Below, one piece after another: positions 1 to 10,183 of a DNA stretch of 64,000 nucleotides. Source of the DNA: Bryopsis sp. KO-2023 (lineage: Eukaryota > Chlorophyta > Ulvophyceae > Bryopsidales > Bryopsidaceae); assembly GCA_030272585.1 (NCBI GenBank), contig BSYQ01000012.1:1984001-2048000 (forward strand). The letters run 5' to 3'. How positions within the stretch are numbered: position 1 is the stretch's first letter; the number at the start of each line of letters is the position of its first letter. The translations under genes were made by a program, and so were the position numbers. Below the pieces are notes generated by a model. It was given only the letters and a program-made list of their open reading frames with translations. It ran no database searches and had not been told where the DNA came from.

Positions 1-353
1 AACGCCAGTCGTAAGGTCGTGGGAAAACGGAAAAAGGCAAACGCAGTGAACGGGAAAAAAGGAAAACGTGTGGTAGCAACGTTGGAAAAGAATCACACCC
101 ATAAAAAGAGAGAAAAGAGGGTGCCAACGTTCAGTCGTGTGACAGGACGTTTGGGAAAAAGGTTACCCTGTAACCTGCGTCGCTGTCAGCGAACTGTAGT
201 ACTCAGGTTCGAAGGGTTAGAGTCGGACGTGAAGGGGTATAGTAGTATTACGTATAGTAACTCTCACGGCAAGGGCACGTGGGTTATCCGTTCACAGTTC
301 GGCAAGGACAGGTCGTGGCGCGAAAGTCAACGGTCTACAGTTGACAGTAACCG

Positions 354-1433
354 TTGCCTGGAAAGTCAACTGAAAGTCAAGCGACCAGAATGGCTCTGGT
401 TCCGGTCGTTACAGAAAGCGACATGGTCGCGATAAGCGACGAAGTTATGGAAGGGTCAGAAGTGCAACCAATGGTGCACCAGCAAATTCAGAATATACAG
501 ATTAATGGTTCTGATCACACTGAAATGCAAAGACAGATTGAGGTCTGGGGTGGAACAGTAACCAACCACCTCCAGCAATCATTGACCTCCATGCAGAATC
601 AGGTTCAACAAGTCCAGGTTGAACTCTATACACACAGAGAGCAAGCAGAGCTACATCAGTCAACTCTAAAGGAAGAGTTGCAGTCAGCTTTAGTGCACAG
701 TTTGGAAGAACAGAGTCGAAAACTACAGCAGACTCAGGAGCTACATGCAAAGGACTTTTATCAAAGCCTCACTGCAAATACAAACACTCAACTGAAGGAC
801 CTTGGTGAACAGTTGAGAAGTACAGGAAAAGATCATGCTGTGGGCATGGCTCAGTGGAAAAATAAGAACCAAACAGAGCTGGAACTATTCCAGAAGAAGC
901 AGTTAGCTCTTCAGGAGCAACTGATGTTGGTTCAAAAGAAACAACAGGAAGATATTAATGCCCAATTATATGAAGTGTCTCAGCACATGCAAAGAATGCA
1001 AAAACAGCTGATGGAAGAGAGGGAGAGTATGACAAACACAATGACTAGCATACTGCAAGGAGAATTGGACTCCTATCCTGCAGTCATTCAGAAAATGGTA
1101 GCTACAGCAGTGGATGAAACCACCACAGCTATTGAGGACAAGTATAACAATGCTGAAGGACAGAAAGCAGATCTAGAAGAGACTAGATGGGCTTTAACTG
1201 ATCCAGACTATCAGAAAGCAGTTGATGGCTGGATGAAGGATGGAATCCTGAGAACACCTATTCCTCCACAAGTGATGCAAGTGCATATGATGCAACACAA
1301 ACAGTACAAAATACAGAGGAAGGAGAAACTGAGGGACAAACTCAGGATATCCCAACATCTGGTCAGCCACCAGTACAGCAAGTTATACCTGCCACAAGTA
1401 CTGGAGCAGTACCTCCAGGACCCTCTTCTTTAG
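354..1433 (+). CDS. Chromovirus copy 1, first ORF (coiled-coil, Gln-rich)
   Basis: A 359-aa open frame rich in Gln, Glu and Lys with long stretches expected to form coiled coil, ending shortly before gag. Its role is not known to me; upstream structural ORFs of this kind may help particle assembly. It is nearly identical to the ORF at 16088-17167. Confidence 0.7.
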   Translation: MPGKSTESQATRMALVPVVTESDMVAISDEVMEGSEVQPMVHQQIQNIQINGSDHTEMQRQIEVWGGTVTNHLQQSLTSMQNQVQQVQVELYTHREQAELHQSTLKEELQSALVHSLEEQSRKLQQTQELHAKDFYQSLTANTNTQLKDLGEQLRSTGKDHAVGMAQWKNKNQTELELFQKKQLALQEQLMLVQKKQQEDINAQLYEVSQHMQRMQKQLMEERESMTNTMTSILQGELDSYPAVIQKMVATAVDETTTAIEDKYNNAEGQKADLEETRWALTDPDYQKAVDGWMKDGILRTPIPPQVMQVHMMQHKQYKIQRKEKLRDKLRISQHLVSHQYSKLYLPQVLEQYLQDPLL

Positions 1434-1462
1434 GTCTAATAGACCTCACTTCAGGACAACAA

Positions 1463-2632
1463 TTGTCCATGGGTTTACCACCCCCTGTACTGCAACCACC
1501 AGCAGTAACTATAGCACCTCCAGCTACCTTTACTGTAGGCACTACCCCAGCACCATCAGGAATGGGAATTCGACCACCAAATCCCTTTGAACAGTTAACA
1601 AGTCAAAGAGCACCCAGTGGTGGTGCACCTGGAGGAAATCCAGGGGATCCAAATGGATCAAATGGACCAAATGGCCCAGACAGACCAGGCATGCCTAGAG
1701 CATCTGGTTCTGGACATCCAGGGCCAGGGAATGGTGGTGATGGTGGTGGAGGTGATGGAGGAGGTCCCCCAGGAGGAGGACCACCTGATAGAGATCCTAG
1801 TGGCACATCAGGAGGTTCAGGACAAGGTCCTGATAGACCTTATAGCAAACAGATTAAGCTCACTCCCCCAGAGAAATTCACAGGAGATGAAAGGATGTCT
1901 GCAACAGAATGGATACTAGGAATGAAGAGATGGTTACAGAATCAACACATCTTAGAGAGAGATTGGTTATCCTGTTTTCAGTCACATCTCCAGGGAGATG
2001 CACTTAGCTGGTTAAACCTGATGGATATACAGATCATGAATCAGGAAAAAGCAGAGTATGCTAGCTGGCAAGAGTTCACTCAAGAACTAAGGAATGTTTT
2101 TGAGCCAGTCTCCCTAATAGAGACTGCCAGAAAACAGTTAAGAACTTTAAGGCAGACTGGAACTGCCTTAGGCTACATCAGGCTCTTCAGAAAGCTGATG
2201 TTTAGACTCCCCAACCTACCTCAAGAAGAAAGATATGCAGCCTTTGTGGATGGGCTCTCAGATAGAAATATGCAAGCACAGGTTATGACCCTGTGTGATG
2301 GAGATCTGGATAAGGCCATCCTCACAGTCCAAAGACTCTCTGCAACTATAGGCAGTAGAGGTGGCACTACTAGCAATTTTAGAGGCAGAGGTAGAGGGAG
2401 GGGAAGATTTGGACAGAGAAATACACAGATGTCAGCAATGATGTCTTCTGCAACATCACAACTGCCTCCTGCAGCAAATTCAGTTAAGGCTGTGCAGCAG
2501 AGAGGTCAGATGGGATCTAGGCCCTCAAGGGGAGGATCCTTCAAGTGTTTTCTATGTGGAAGCACAGAGCATGGGGTGAGACAGTGTCCCAAACTGTCCC
2601 AAGCTCAGAAAGCCCTGAAGAAGGGAAACTAA
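1463..2632 (+). CDS. gag: Chromovirus copy 1, gag
   Basis: 389 aa. A Pro/Gly-rich N-terminal third is followed by a retrotransposon-gag capsid-like domain (around residues 130-280, with WLNLMD and the pattern WQEFTQELRNVF), an RGRGRGR basic tract, and a CCHC zinc knuckle (CFLCGSTEHGVRQC) near the C-terminus. The pol frame overlaps its end, as is usual in this family. Confidence 0.9.
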   Translation: MSMGLPPPVLQPPAVTIAPPATFTVGTTPAPSGMGIRPPNPFEQLTSQRAPSGGAPGGNPGDPNGSNGPNGPDRPGMPRASGSGHPGPGNGGDGGGGDGGGPPGGGPPDRDPSGTSGGSGQGPDRPYSKQIKLTPPEKFTGDERMSATEWILGMKRWLQNQHILERDWLSCFQSHLQGDALSWLNLMDIQIMNQEKAEYASWQEFTQELRNVFEPVSLIETARKQLRTLRQTGTALGYIRLFRKLMFRLPNLPQEERYAAFVDGLSDRNMQAQVMTLCDGDLDKAILTVQRLSATIGSRGGTTSNFRGRGRGRGRFGQRNTQMSAMMSSATSQLPPAANSVKAVQQRGQMGSRPSRGGSFKCFLCGSTEHGVRQCPKLSQAQKALKKGN

Positions 2633-5600
2633 AAGAGGAGGCTAGTGTTGGGTCAGCTAAGCCTCCAGATGATATTGAAATGAAAGAACCCACTACAACA
2701 ACACCAGCCTCACTAAATGATGGTGTTCAAGAGACACCTGTGGTTGCAGCCCCTATTGCAACAGAACAGGAAGCATACACACTGGATGGGGTCACTCCAG
2801 GAGTGTTAATTCAAAAGAAAAAGCAGTCTCAAAAGAGAGTGGATAAACAAACAGAGGCCACTGTGAGTTTACCCACTAGAGTGGAAAGAAATGTTGAGGG
2901 AAAGGAACCAGTTCAGACTGCAGTAGCTCAGGCTACAGCAGCATATAGAGGATATGAACTGGCAGGATTTATTGGTGCAAAGAAAGCTACAGCATACATT
3001 GATACAGGATCCACTGCTAATTATATTAGCATGGATGCAGTCAAGGAACTGGGACTGCAATACAAACCACAAGAAACTCCTGTTAAGTTTCTAGATGGTA
3101 CAGAAAGGAAATCAGTGGGGAGATGTTATGGCATCCCATTTGTCTGTGGAAAGATCCAGCTCTCATTTGATGCTGATGTCTTTCCAGACAGTAATCACCC
3201 AATCCTGTTGGGATTGCCCTGGCTCATACACTACAATCCCAAAGTGGATTTTAAGTCAGGAATAATCACAGTCAACAAGGGCAGAAAGAGTGTAAAATTA
3301 CCACTCTCAGTGATGCCTGAATATCAGCTCAAACCCACTGGAGCTACAGAACTTTCCTTTTGTTCTAGTGGCAGAATCAAAAGACAGATAGAAAAAGGGG
3401 AAATCAAACACATCATCATGGTGGTGATTAGGCCAGAGGATGAATCAAAGACTGGAGTAGAAACAATCCCAGAACAAAGAGAAGGGGATGATCTACAGAA
3501 AATCCTGCAGGAGGATATGGATCCCAGGATTAAGGAAGTACTGACTCAGTACAGAAAAGTATTTGCAAAAGATTTGCCTAAAGGTGTACCTCCTATCAGA
3601 CTGGGTCATGAATTCAGGATTGATCTGGAGGAGGGTACTGAACCCATGTACAGGCCACTGTATAAACTGTCTCCTCTTGAACTAGATGAGGTTAAAAGAC
3701 AGTTAGATTATCTGTTAGAGATGGATTTCATAGAACCATCACAATCACCATTTGGGGCACCCATCCTGTTTGTCCCTAAGAAAGATGGAGGGCTCAGGAT
3801 GTGCCTGGATTATAGATGGCTGAATAAAAAAACAATTAAAAACAGATACCCTCTGCCCTTACCAGAGGAGATGATAGACAGGGTACATGGGGCAAAATAT
3901 TTCACTAAAATAGACCTGAGATCAGGCTACTGGCAGATGCCTCTAAGGGAGGAGGACAGGCCTAAGACTGCCTTTCGAAGCAGATTTGGACACTATCAGT
4001 TCAAAGTGCTTTCCTTTGGACTTACTAATGCTCCAGCACAATATATGAACATGGTTAATGACATCTTCAAGGATATGCTGGATATCTTTGTGCTGATCTT
4101 CATTGATGATCTCTTAATCTATTCTAAGAGCATCTCTGAGCATGTAGAGCATTTAGCAGCAGTCTTAGCCAGGCTACAGAAGTATAGTCTGTTTGCCAAG
4201 GCCACCAAAAGTGAAATCTGTGTAAGGGAAACAGATTTCTGTGGATTTTGGTTGAGTGAAAAAGGGATCTCAGCAATGGATGTGAAAGTTAAGGCAATCA
4301 GGGATTGGAAGCCCTTAAAAACAGTTACTGATGTTAGGAGTTTTCTGGGGATGGTTTCCTTCTATAGGAGATTCCTGAGATCAGGCTACTGGCAGATGCC
4401 TCTAAGGGAGGAGGACAGGCCTAAGACTGCCTTTCGAAGCAGATTTGGACACTATCAGTTCAAAGTGCTTTCCTTTGGACTTACTAATGCTCCAGCACAA
4501 TATATGAACATGGTTAATGACATCTTCAAGGATATGCTGGATATCTTTGTGCTGATCTTCATTGATGATCTCTTAATCTATTCTAAGAGCATCTCTGAGC
4601 ATGTAGAGCATTTAGCAGCAGTCTTAGCCAGGCTACAGAAGTATAGTCTGTTTGCCAAGGCCACCAAAAGTGAAATCTGTGTAAGGGAAACAGATTTCTG
4701 TGGATTTTGGTTGAGTGAAAAAGGGATCTCAGCAATGGATGTGAAAGTTAAGGCAATCAGGGATTGGAAGCCCTTAAAAACAGTTACTGATGTTAGGAGT
4801 TTTCTGGGGATGGTTTCCTTCTATAGGAGATTCATCCCAGACTTTGCAAAGATAGCAGGCCCTCTGCATGACTTAACTAAGAAGGATGTCATGTGGGAGT
4901 GGGGATCTGCTCAGGAACAAGCTTTTCAATCACTTAAAACTGCATTGATGGGGAAACCAGTGCTGATCCATCCTAATCCAGTGAAAGATTACACTGTGAT
5001 TAGTGATGCATCTGGGGAAGCCACTGGAGGAGTCCTCTGTCAGGATCATGGCTCTGGATTACAGCCCATAGCCTTTTGCAGTAGAAGATTATCAAAGTCA
5101 GAACAGAACTACTCAGTGTATGAAAGGGAACTCCTGGGAATAGCCTACTGCTTGATGCAGTGGAGGCACTATTTAGAGGGCTGCCCAGGAGAAGTCACAG
5201 TCTTTACAGACCATCAGCCACTAACAAACTTTATGGATCAAAAGATGATGTCAAGGCCTCAGGCCAGATGGCTGAGAGCAGGACATTTCCTCAGCATCAA
5301 ACCAAAGATTCAGTACATCCAGGGGAAATTGAATCTAGTGGCTGATGCACTATCAAGAAGTCTACCAGCAGAGAATCAAGTGAATGTAGTGAGCTCCTTA
5401 CAACCTAGTATGGAGGAGATTACACTCTGGGAACAAGCAACACTAGCAGATGTTGAGATCAAGGACATCTACACTCAAATACTGGATGGGGAGAGAATTC
5501 CAGGCTATGGAATTAATGAATCAGGATTATTGATTTATCAAACTCAGGATGGACTCATGAAGTTATGGGTACCTCAGGAACTGAGGATGAAAGTCCTTAC

Positions 5601-5728
5601 AGAAGGACATGATAATCAAATCTCTGGACATCTGGGGATAGAGAGAACTCTGGAGCTGATGTCCAGGAAATACTACTGGAATAATATGAAAAAGGATGTC
5701 CAGGAATATGTCAGGACATGTGAGGTTT
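2545..5728 (+). CDS. pol: Chromovirus copy 1, pol (5' part, up to the transposon insertion)
   Basis: Protease with a DTGSTANYIS active-site motif, reverse transcriptase with an FIDD-type catalytic box, RNase H (TDHQPL region), and the start of the integrase zinc-binding domain. Both copies share about one structural irregularity inside pol. The frame is cut at the DNA transposon insertion. Confidence 0.9.
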
Positions 5729-5746
5729 CGTCGGAATTTTGTTGCG
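5729..5746 (+). repeat. Left terminal inverted repeat of the Plavaka-like transposon
   Basis: CGTCGGAATTTTGTTGCG directly follows the TT target duplication; it matches the inverted right end at 17 of 18 positions. Confidence 0.95.
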
Positions 5747-5966
5747 CTTGCGCTGCGCTTGCAATACGCTTGCGACTGTCGCTTGCGCGCAATGTAAAGG
5801 GCAAGCGTGCGCTTGCAGTACGATTGCGCGCAAGCGATGCGCAAGCGGAATGCAAGCGATTCGCAAGCGTGCTTGCAAATCGCTTGCATCGCGATTGCAC
5901 TGCAAGCACGGCGCAAGCGCGATGCAAGCGCTGCGCAAGCGCGATGCAAGCGAGGCGCAAGCGAAG
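5747..5966. repeat. Left subterminal repeat array (GCTTGC/GCAAGC)
   Basis: A dense run of the short motif GCTTGCGC and its complement, in both orientations and often as small palindromes. Such arrays next to the termini are typical transposase binding sites. Open frames here are compositional and not genes. Confidence 0.9.
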
Positions 5967-6054
5967 GGGGTCGGGCTCGTGACTCACTTTAATGACTCAT
6001 GTGAGCTGATTCACCGGTCTCATTTGCCGGCAACGCCAGGCCAGCCTCGAGGCG

Positions 6055-6095
6055 TTCTATTTATAGGGCTCTCGGGATTTGAACCCGAGCACAGC
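6055..6095 (-). promoter_or_regulatory. TATA-like box plus tRNA T-arm-like hairpin
   Basis: CTATTTATAG (6058-6067) is a palindromic TATA-like element. Beside it, on the minus strand, CTCGGG-TTCAAAT-CCCGAG has the exact stem and loop of a tRNA T arm (pol III B box). No matching D or anticodon arm is visible, so this is a tRNA-like remnant or a chance promoter feature, not a tRNA gene. Confidence 0.4.
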
Positions 6096-6562
6096 GACCA
6101 GCAGCCCACGTATGAATTCAATCCAATCCAGGAATTGCCTCACATGTCTGCAGTCTGGTCTCAGAAACATCTGGATCTCATAATGCCTTTTGAAAAATGC
6201 ACAAAGCACATAGTCCAGTTCCACCTGTTGTGCCACCTGTTCCCACCTCTGTCGTCAAGCAGCTTCATAAAGAGCCAAGCAGTCATCAAAGTTGGCGTTT
6301 CCAATATTGTATGTATTCTTTCATAGCCCATTGTCGAACCCTGTCAATCTTCCTTGGATCTGACCAAACAAATCAGAATCTGTTCTGAGAATCAAACCAA
6401 ACGTGTGAAAACCAACCAGCCTCTCCTCTCCTACATGGTTTCACAAACGTTAGCACTTTGCTTTGACGCTATTGTTTCACTTTGAAAAAGAATTTTGGGG
6501 ACGAGTACCAGCACCCTAACACCCATACAAAATTAACCAAATGAAGACCATGGGCTGCATTC

Positions 6563-8600
6563 TTAACACATCGAATTCTGGTATGACTTCACAAGCCCCT
6601 CCCATTCCGTCAACTTTGCACGAACGAGGGGCACCAGTTCATTCTCAGTCACTTCGCATGCATCCAAATCCACTGAAGTTGCCATGGATTCAGCCTCGCT
6701 CACAGCATAAGATGGCCCGGAGGGAGTGACCCCACTCTCTTCCGAAGTCTCCTCAAAATTGCGTTCCTGTCGACCACCATTCTCTCACCCTCACTGAGGG
6801 CCCCAACACAGTCACGAAATCATCATCTGCACACATACAGCAACTATTGATCCAAATTCCACCAAAACTACTGCAAAGTTGGAAGACAGTTGCCGACACC
6901 GACCAGTCCATTGATTAGCATTTGATAGAAACTGATGCTCGTCCATGGAACGCAGACATCCTGAAACTGTCAAGACCCCGGCATCTATAAGATGGAGGTG
7001 CATGCACCCCTGATTCTACCAGTAAGATTCCCGTATGGTTTCAATAGGCTTCACAGAAATGGGCATTTCAATGGGTTGGATTTTCAACCGAAATTTGGAG
7101 CACATCTTTTCAACAGGAGAAGTATGTCCAGGCCACACTCACCTCCAGGGCCATACTGAGCTTTCTGATGGAATGGCCGACATAAGGATTTTGCTCTTTC
7201 AAGCCATCCAGCTGCTTCGCAACACTGTCACAGAGGACAAAGAACACTCGCTCGTTCGCTGGCAGGTTCTTTCCGAATACAGATTTCATGCACAACTTTT
7301 GCAGCCAATCGAAGGTGAACACCACGGATCTCTGGCCCTTGCGGGAAATTCCGATGAGTCCCAGCAGAGCGCTGGTGTCACAGAAAATCAGCAGCGGGCC
7401 GCTGGGGGGGGACGATCTCAATGGAATGGGTTGCACCAGTCTGGGCTCAGGAGCCCTCGATTTGGTCCATGACGTCTTTGCTGCTTGGGAGGAAAAAAAG
7501 ATATACTCTCTATTTTTCTGGATTTTATTTGCTACAATTGTTCTTTAAACTATTGTTTATGAGTAATTTTATCAGGAATTTTTGTTTATTTCTTTAGGTC
7601 CCAGCTGCTTGACCAACCTACCATCAGCACCGGAGCCTCTGATTAAGGATCAAGCGCAGTGCAGTGTTCGTTTCCCTGTAAAAAAACAGGACACGTCTTG
7701 ATCCAATTACATTTCTTCCTCTGGTTAGAACAAAAATATAAGGCACATCAGCACACCTCTACTATTCTGTTAGAAGATCGCAGTTCCACCCTTGACAATG
7801 TCCAGGGATCCATTTCTGATCAGCTTCAGACTGATATCGCCGTGGCCCATCGTATCCCACACCTTGACAGCTTCGAGAACATGACCATCTGATTCTCGTT
7901 TCCATCGTCAGAGTGATTATTACGAGGTGGCTTTTTTATTCCATCCTCCAAGACAAATTTCATTTGTATTTGGGAAAAAAACACTTCCACTCTAACCGTT
8001 TTCAACTCTTGACTGGAAAAAGAAAAGCAAGAAATGCTTTTTCATTTTCTTTAAAAGAAAACAAAAAAACATCAGCCTCTCGGAGTGCGTTCTTTCTTTC
8101 CAAGGCGTCCCATGCCAACACCTGATCGTCATCCGAGCTGGACACCGTCGCGTTATCGATGTTTTCGTCGTTTGTGGTGGGTCGGCCTGCTGAGCGTTTG
8201 CATCGCTGGGTCCCTCGCCATCTTCGGAGACGATTTTCTGGGCGACGGGGCCGTTTCCAAAGACGTCCGAGTTCACCTTCGACAGCTCAAACAATTTCGA
8301 CTCACTCAGCACCATAAGCTTGGGACTCACAGACCAGCCTGTGAAAGAAAAGAGAACAGATTTTAATTCTCTTCGAATGTCAGATATTTCTCCATTTCTT
8401 TCCCGGAACAGATTCGCAAAGTCTACCAGCCAGTCCCTCCTCCCTTCCCCTTCTTGCTCTACGAAGGGCGCGCCGCTCTGCCAATGCGTTTTTCGTGGCA
8501 AGTTGATCCGGGATTTCCCGAATTTCCTCCTTGAGGGGCTGGGCAACGTCGGCCTCGCTGTCCACCCGGGTCAGAGCACTCTAAAGAACAGGCAGTTGAG
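6563..8600 (-). CDS. Transposon-borne gene with PIN-like nuclease exon (incomplete model)
   Basis: Several coherent minus-strand exons. The clearest, 7440-7143, starts after a CCCAG acceptor and ends at GAG|GTGAGT. It reads LLIFCDTSALLGLIG and then DSVAKQLDGLK, the pattern of a PIN-domain nuclease (acidic Asp after a hydrophobic strand, then a V..(E/Q)LDGLK segment). A short DDDFVTVLG stretch near 6830-6800 could supply the later acidic residues. The last exon (about 6765-6563) is acidic and ends in TAA. Upstream exons around 8600-8380, 8340-8085 and 7880-7765 also look coding, but I could not join all of them in frame. PIN domains cleave single-stranded RNA; what it does for the transposon is unknown. 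Confidence 0.45.
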
Positions 8601-8701
8601 GTGTCAAATAAGGGCCGTGCAAGCTTCCGACCCAAACGTCTCAGCAAAAACGAAAACAACAGCCGCAAATCAGTACCACATTCAAAAACTGCGATTTCAC
8701 T

Positions 8702-9941
8702 ATGATTATTGTGATGAGGCGATCACGACTTTTTTTTCGGCGCAACACTCGTCCCGTTTGCGCTGCCAGCATGTATCGCAACAGAGAATCGTCAGGAAGG
8801 GAAAATATGGAGAGGGACAACCTGGGGAGGGAGGAGAGTGGGAGGAGGATTCCAGTGAGTGGGACATCCGTATCAGTAAATGGTTTGTTTGGGCGTTTGG
8901 GGACACCCGTCACACCAATCACACCAGCCGCACCAGGCGCACCAGGCGCTGGAGGGAGTCTCCCTGAGATGAGACCTGTGATAAGACCTCCAAGAGGGCA
9001 TGCGTTTGCAAGAAATTCAATGACGGGACTTTCCGGAAATCATGAAATTGATAGAGAGTACCTCAGGCTTTGGGCGGAGGAAATTAATTTGAGAAAACAA
9101 GAAAGAAAGAAAAATTTTCAATGTGCCAACCTCATCATCAAAGAATTGGTTGATCTCAGTATTTTTGACCCAAATTTTGAAAACGGCGAGGCTTTTCTTT
9201 TCGAGGGGGACCAGATCAAATTTTTTGTGAAAGAAAAAGTGATGGAATTGGTCTCGGGGGGGCAGGATTCAGGGGATTTCGATGAATGGTGGCGTCAAAA
9301 GAAAGAAAAGGGTGGGGAAACACAAAAAGGTGGGGAAGAAATGTTTTCAGGAATGAAACAACAAAAAATTTCAAAGGTTGGAAGGGAAATAAAATCAGAA
9401 TTTTTCCGTTTGCATGGGAGAACAATTCCCAATTTGAAGACGAGGGGGAAAAGACTGGCGTCAGATGGAGAAGAGTTGCGAATTCATGCGGAGTGGTGCA
9501 AAAACGTCATGGAAAGTAAGTAAAAAGATCAGAGAAAAATGCTTGGGCGAGCAGTGGTCTTGTAACCGGTTCGACTCCGGTATCGGGCTACATTATTAAC
9601 AATATGAATTTGTTACAGATCCAAACATGATCACGGATTCGGAGTTCCTGCTGGATAGTCGCCCATTTGTGATGACTGTCGCACATGTGTTTACCCCTAT
9701 GCTCGTCGGGACGGATGGAGAGTTATTGGATCGTCCAACCGTGACCATGTCGCAATTGAGCTTTGTGATATACAAGATCAAGGCGACTTTGAATGAAGGC
9801 ATGGGGGTGTCACCGAAAATCGGGACGTCGGTCATGGAAGGGGTGCGAAATGAAACCAACCTCTTATTGACGAAGATTGGATATGCTTATAGTGCACTTC
9901 CTTTTGATATTGTTGATGCTCCGGTCAATGTTTCGGGATGA
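8702..9941 (+). CDS. Transposon accessory protein, two exons, unknown function
   Basis: Exon 1 (8702-9515) ends at GAA A|GTAAGT; exon 2 (9619-9941) follows a TTTGTTACAG acceptor and keeps frame to a stop, giving about 378 aa. The N-terminal part is Arg/Ser- and Pro/Gly-rich. The middle is charged and helical (EYLRLWAEEINLRKQERKK), then a basic stretch (IKSEFFRLHGRTIPNLKTR), and a compact C-terminal region. An ATG near 8772 is an alternative start. It faces the transposase gene. Second proteins of unknown role are common in Plavaka-type elements; I do not recognise a named domain. Confidence 0.6.
9541..9596 (+). other. tRNA-like fragment inside the accessory-gene intron
   Basis: The intron contains GGTCTTGTAACC followed by CCGG-TTCGACT-CCGG, which look like an anticodon arm (TGT) and a T arm run together, ending CGGGCTAC. 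The segment is too short for a full cloverleaf. It is probably a deleted tRNA or a tRNA-derived remnant. Confidence 0.35.
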
Positions 9942-10183
9942 TTTCTTTCTTTTATTCTTTCTTTTTTGCTTTTGTAATCACCCCCATGATTCGTTTATTA
10001 TTTTTTTTGCCTTGAGTTTTAATGAAACAATGGTGGAACTTGATGAAATCAATGATCAACGAGACAAACTGCAGTTTTTACTTTCCTTTAATGTTCTCAA
10101 AGAATCATAACACAAATATAAACCTTCAAACAACGCAACCCCTTGCAATCCCTCAATAAACAACCAAGTGAAAAACAAACCAA

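Noticed and set aside
1603-1806. Proline-rich minus-strand ORF (also at 17337-17540)
   Set aside because: Antisense shadow of the Gly/Pro-rich part of gag.
5747-5992. Several overlapping ORFs rich in Ala, Cys and Arg on both strands
   Set aside because: They arise from GCTTGC/GCAAGC repeats, which are open in many frames; they are subterminal repeats of the transposon.
6065-6095. tRNA gene on the minus strand
   Set aside because: Only the T arm is present; no acceptor, D or anticodon arm can be paired around it.
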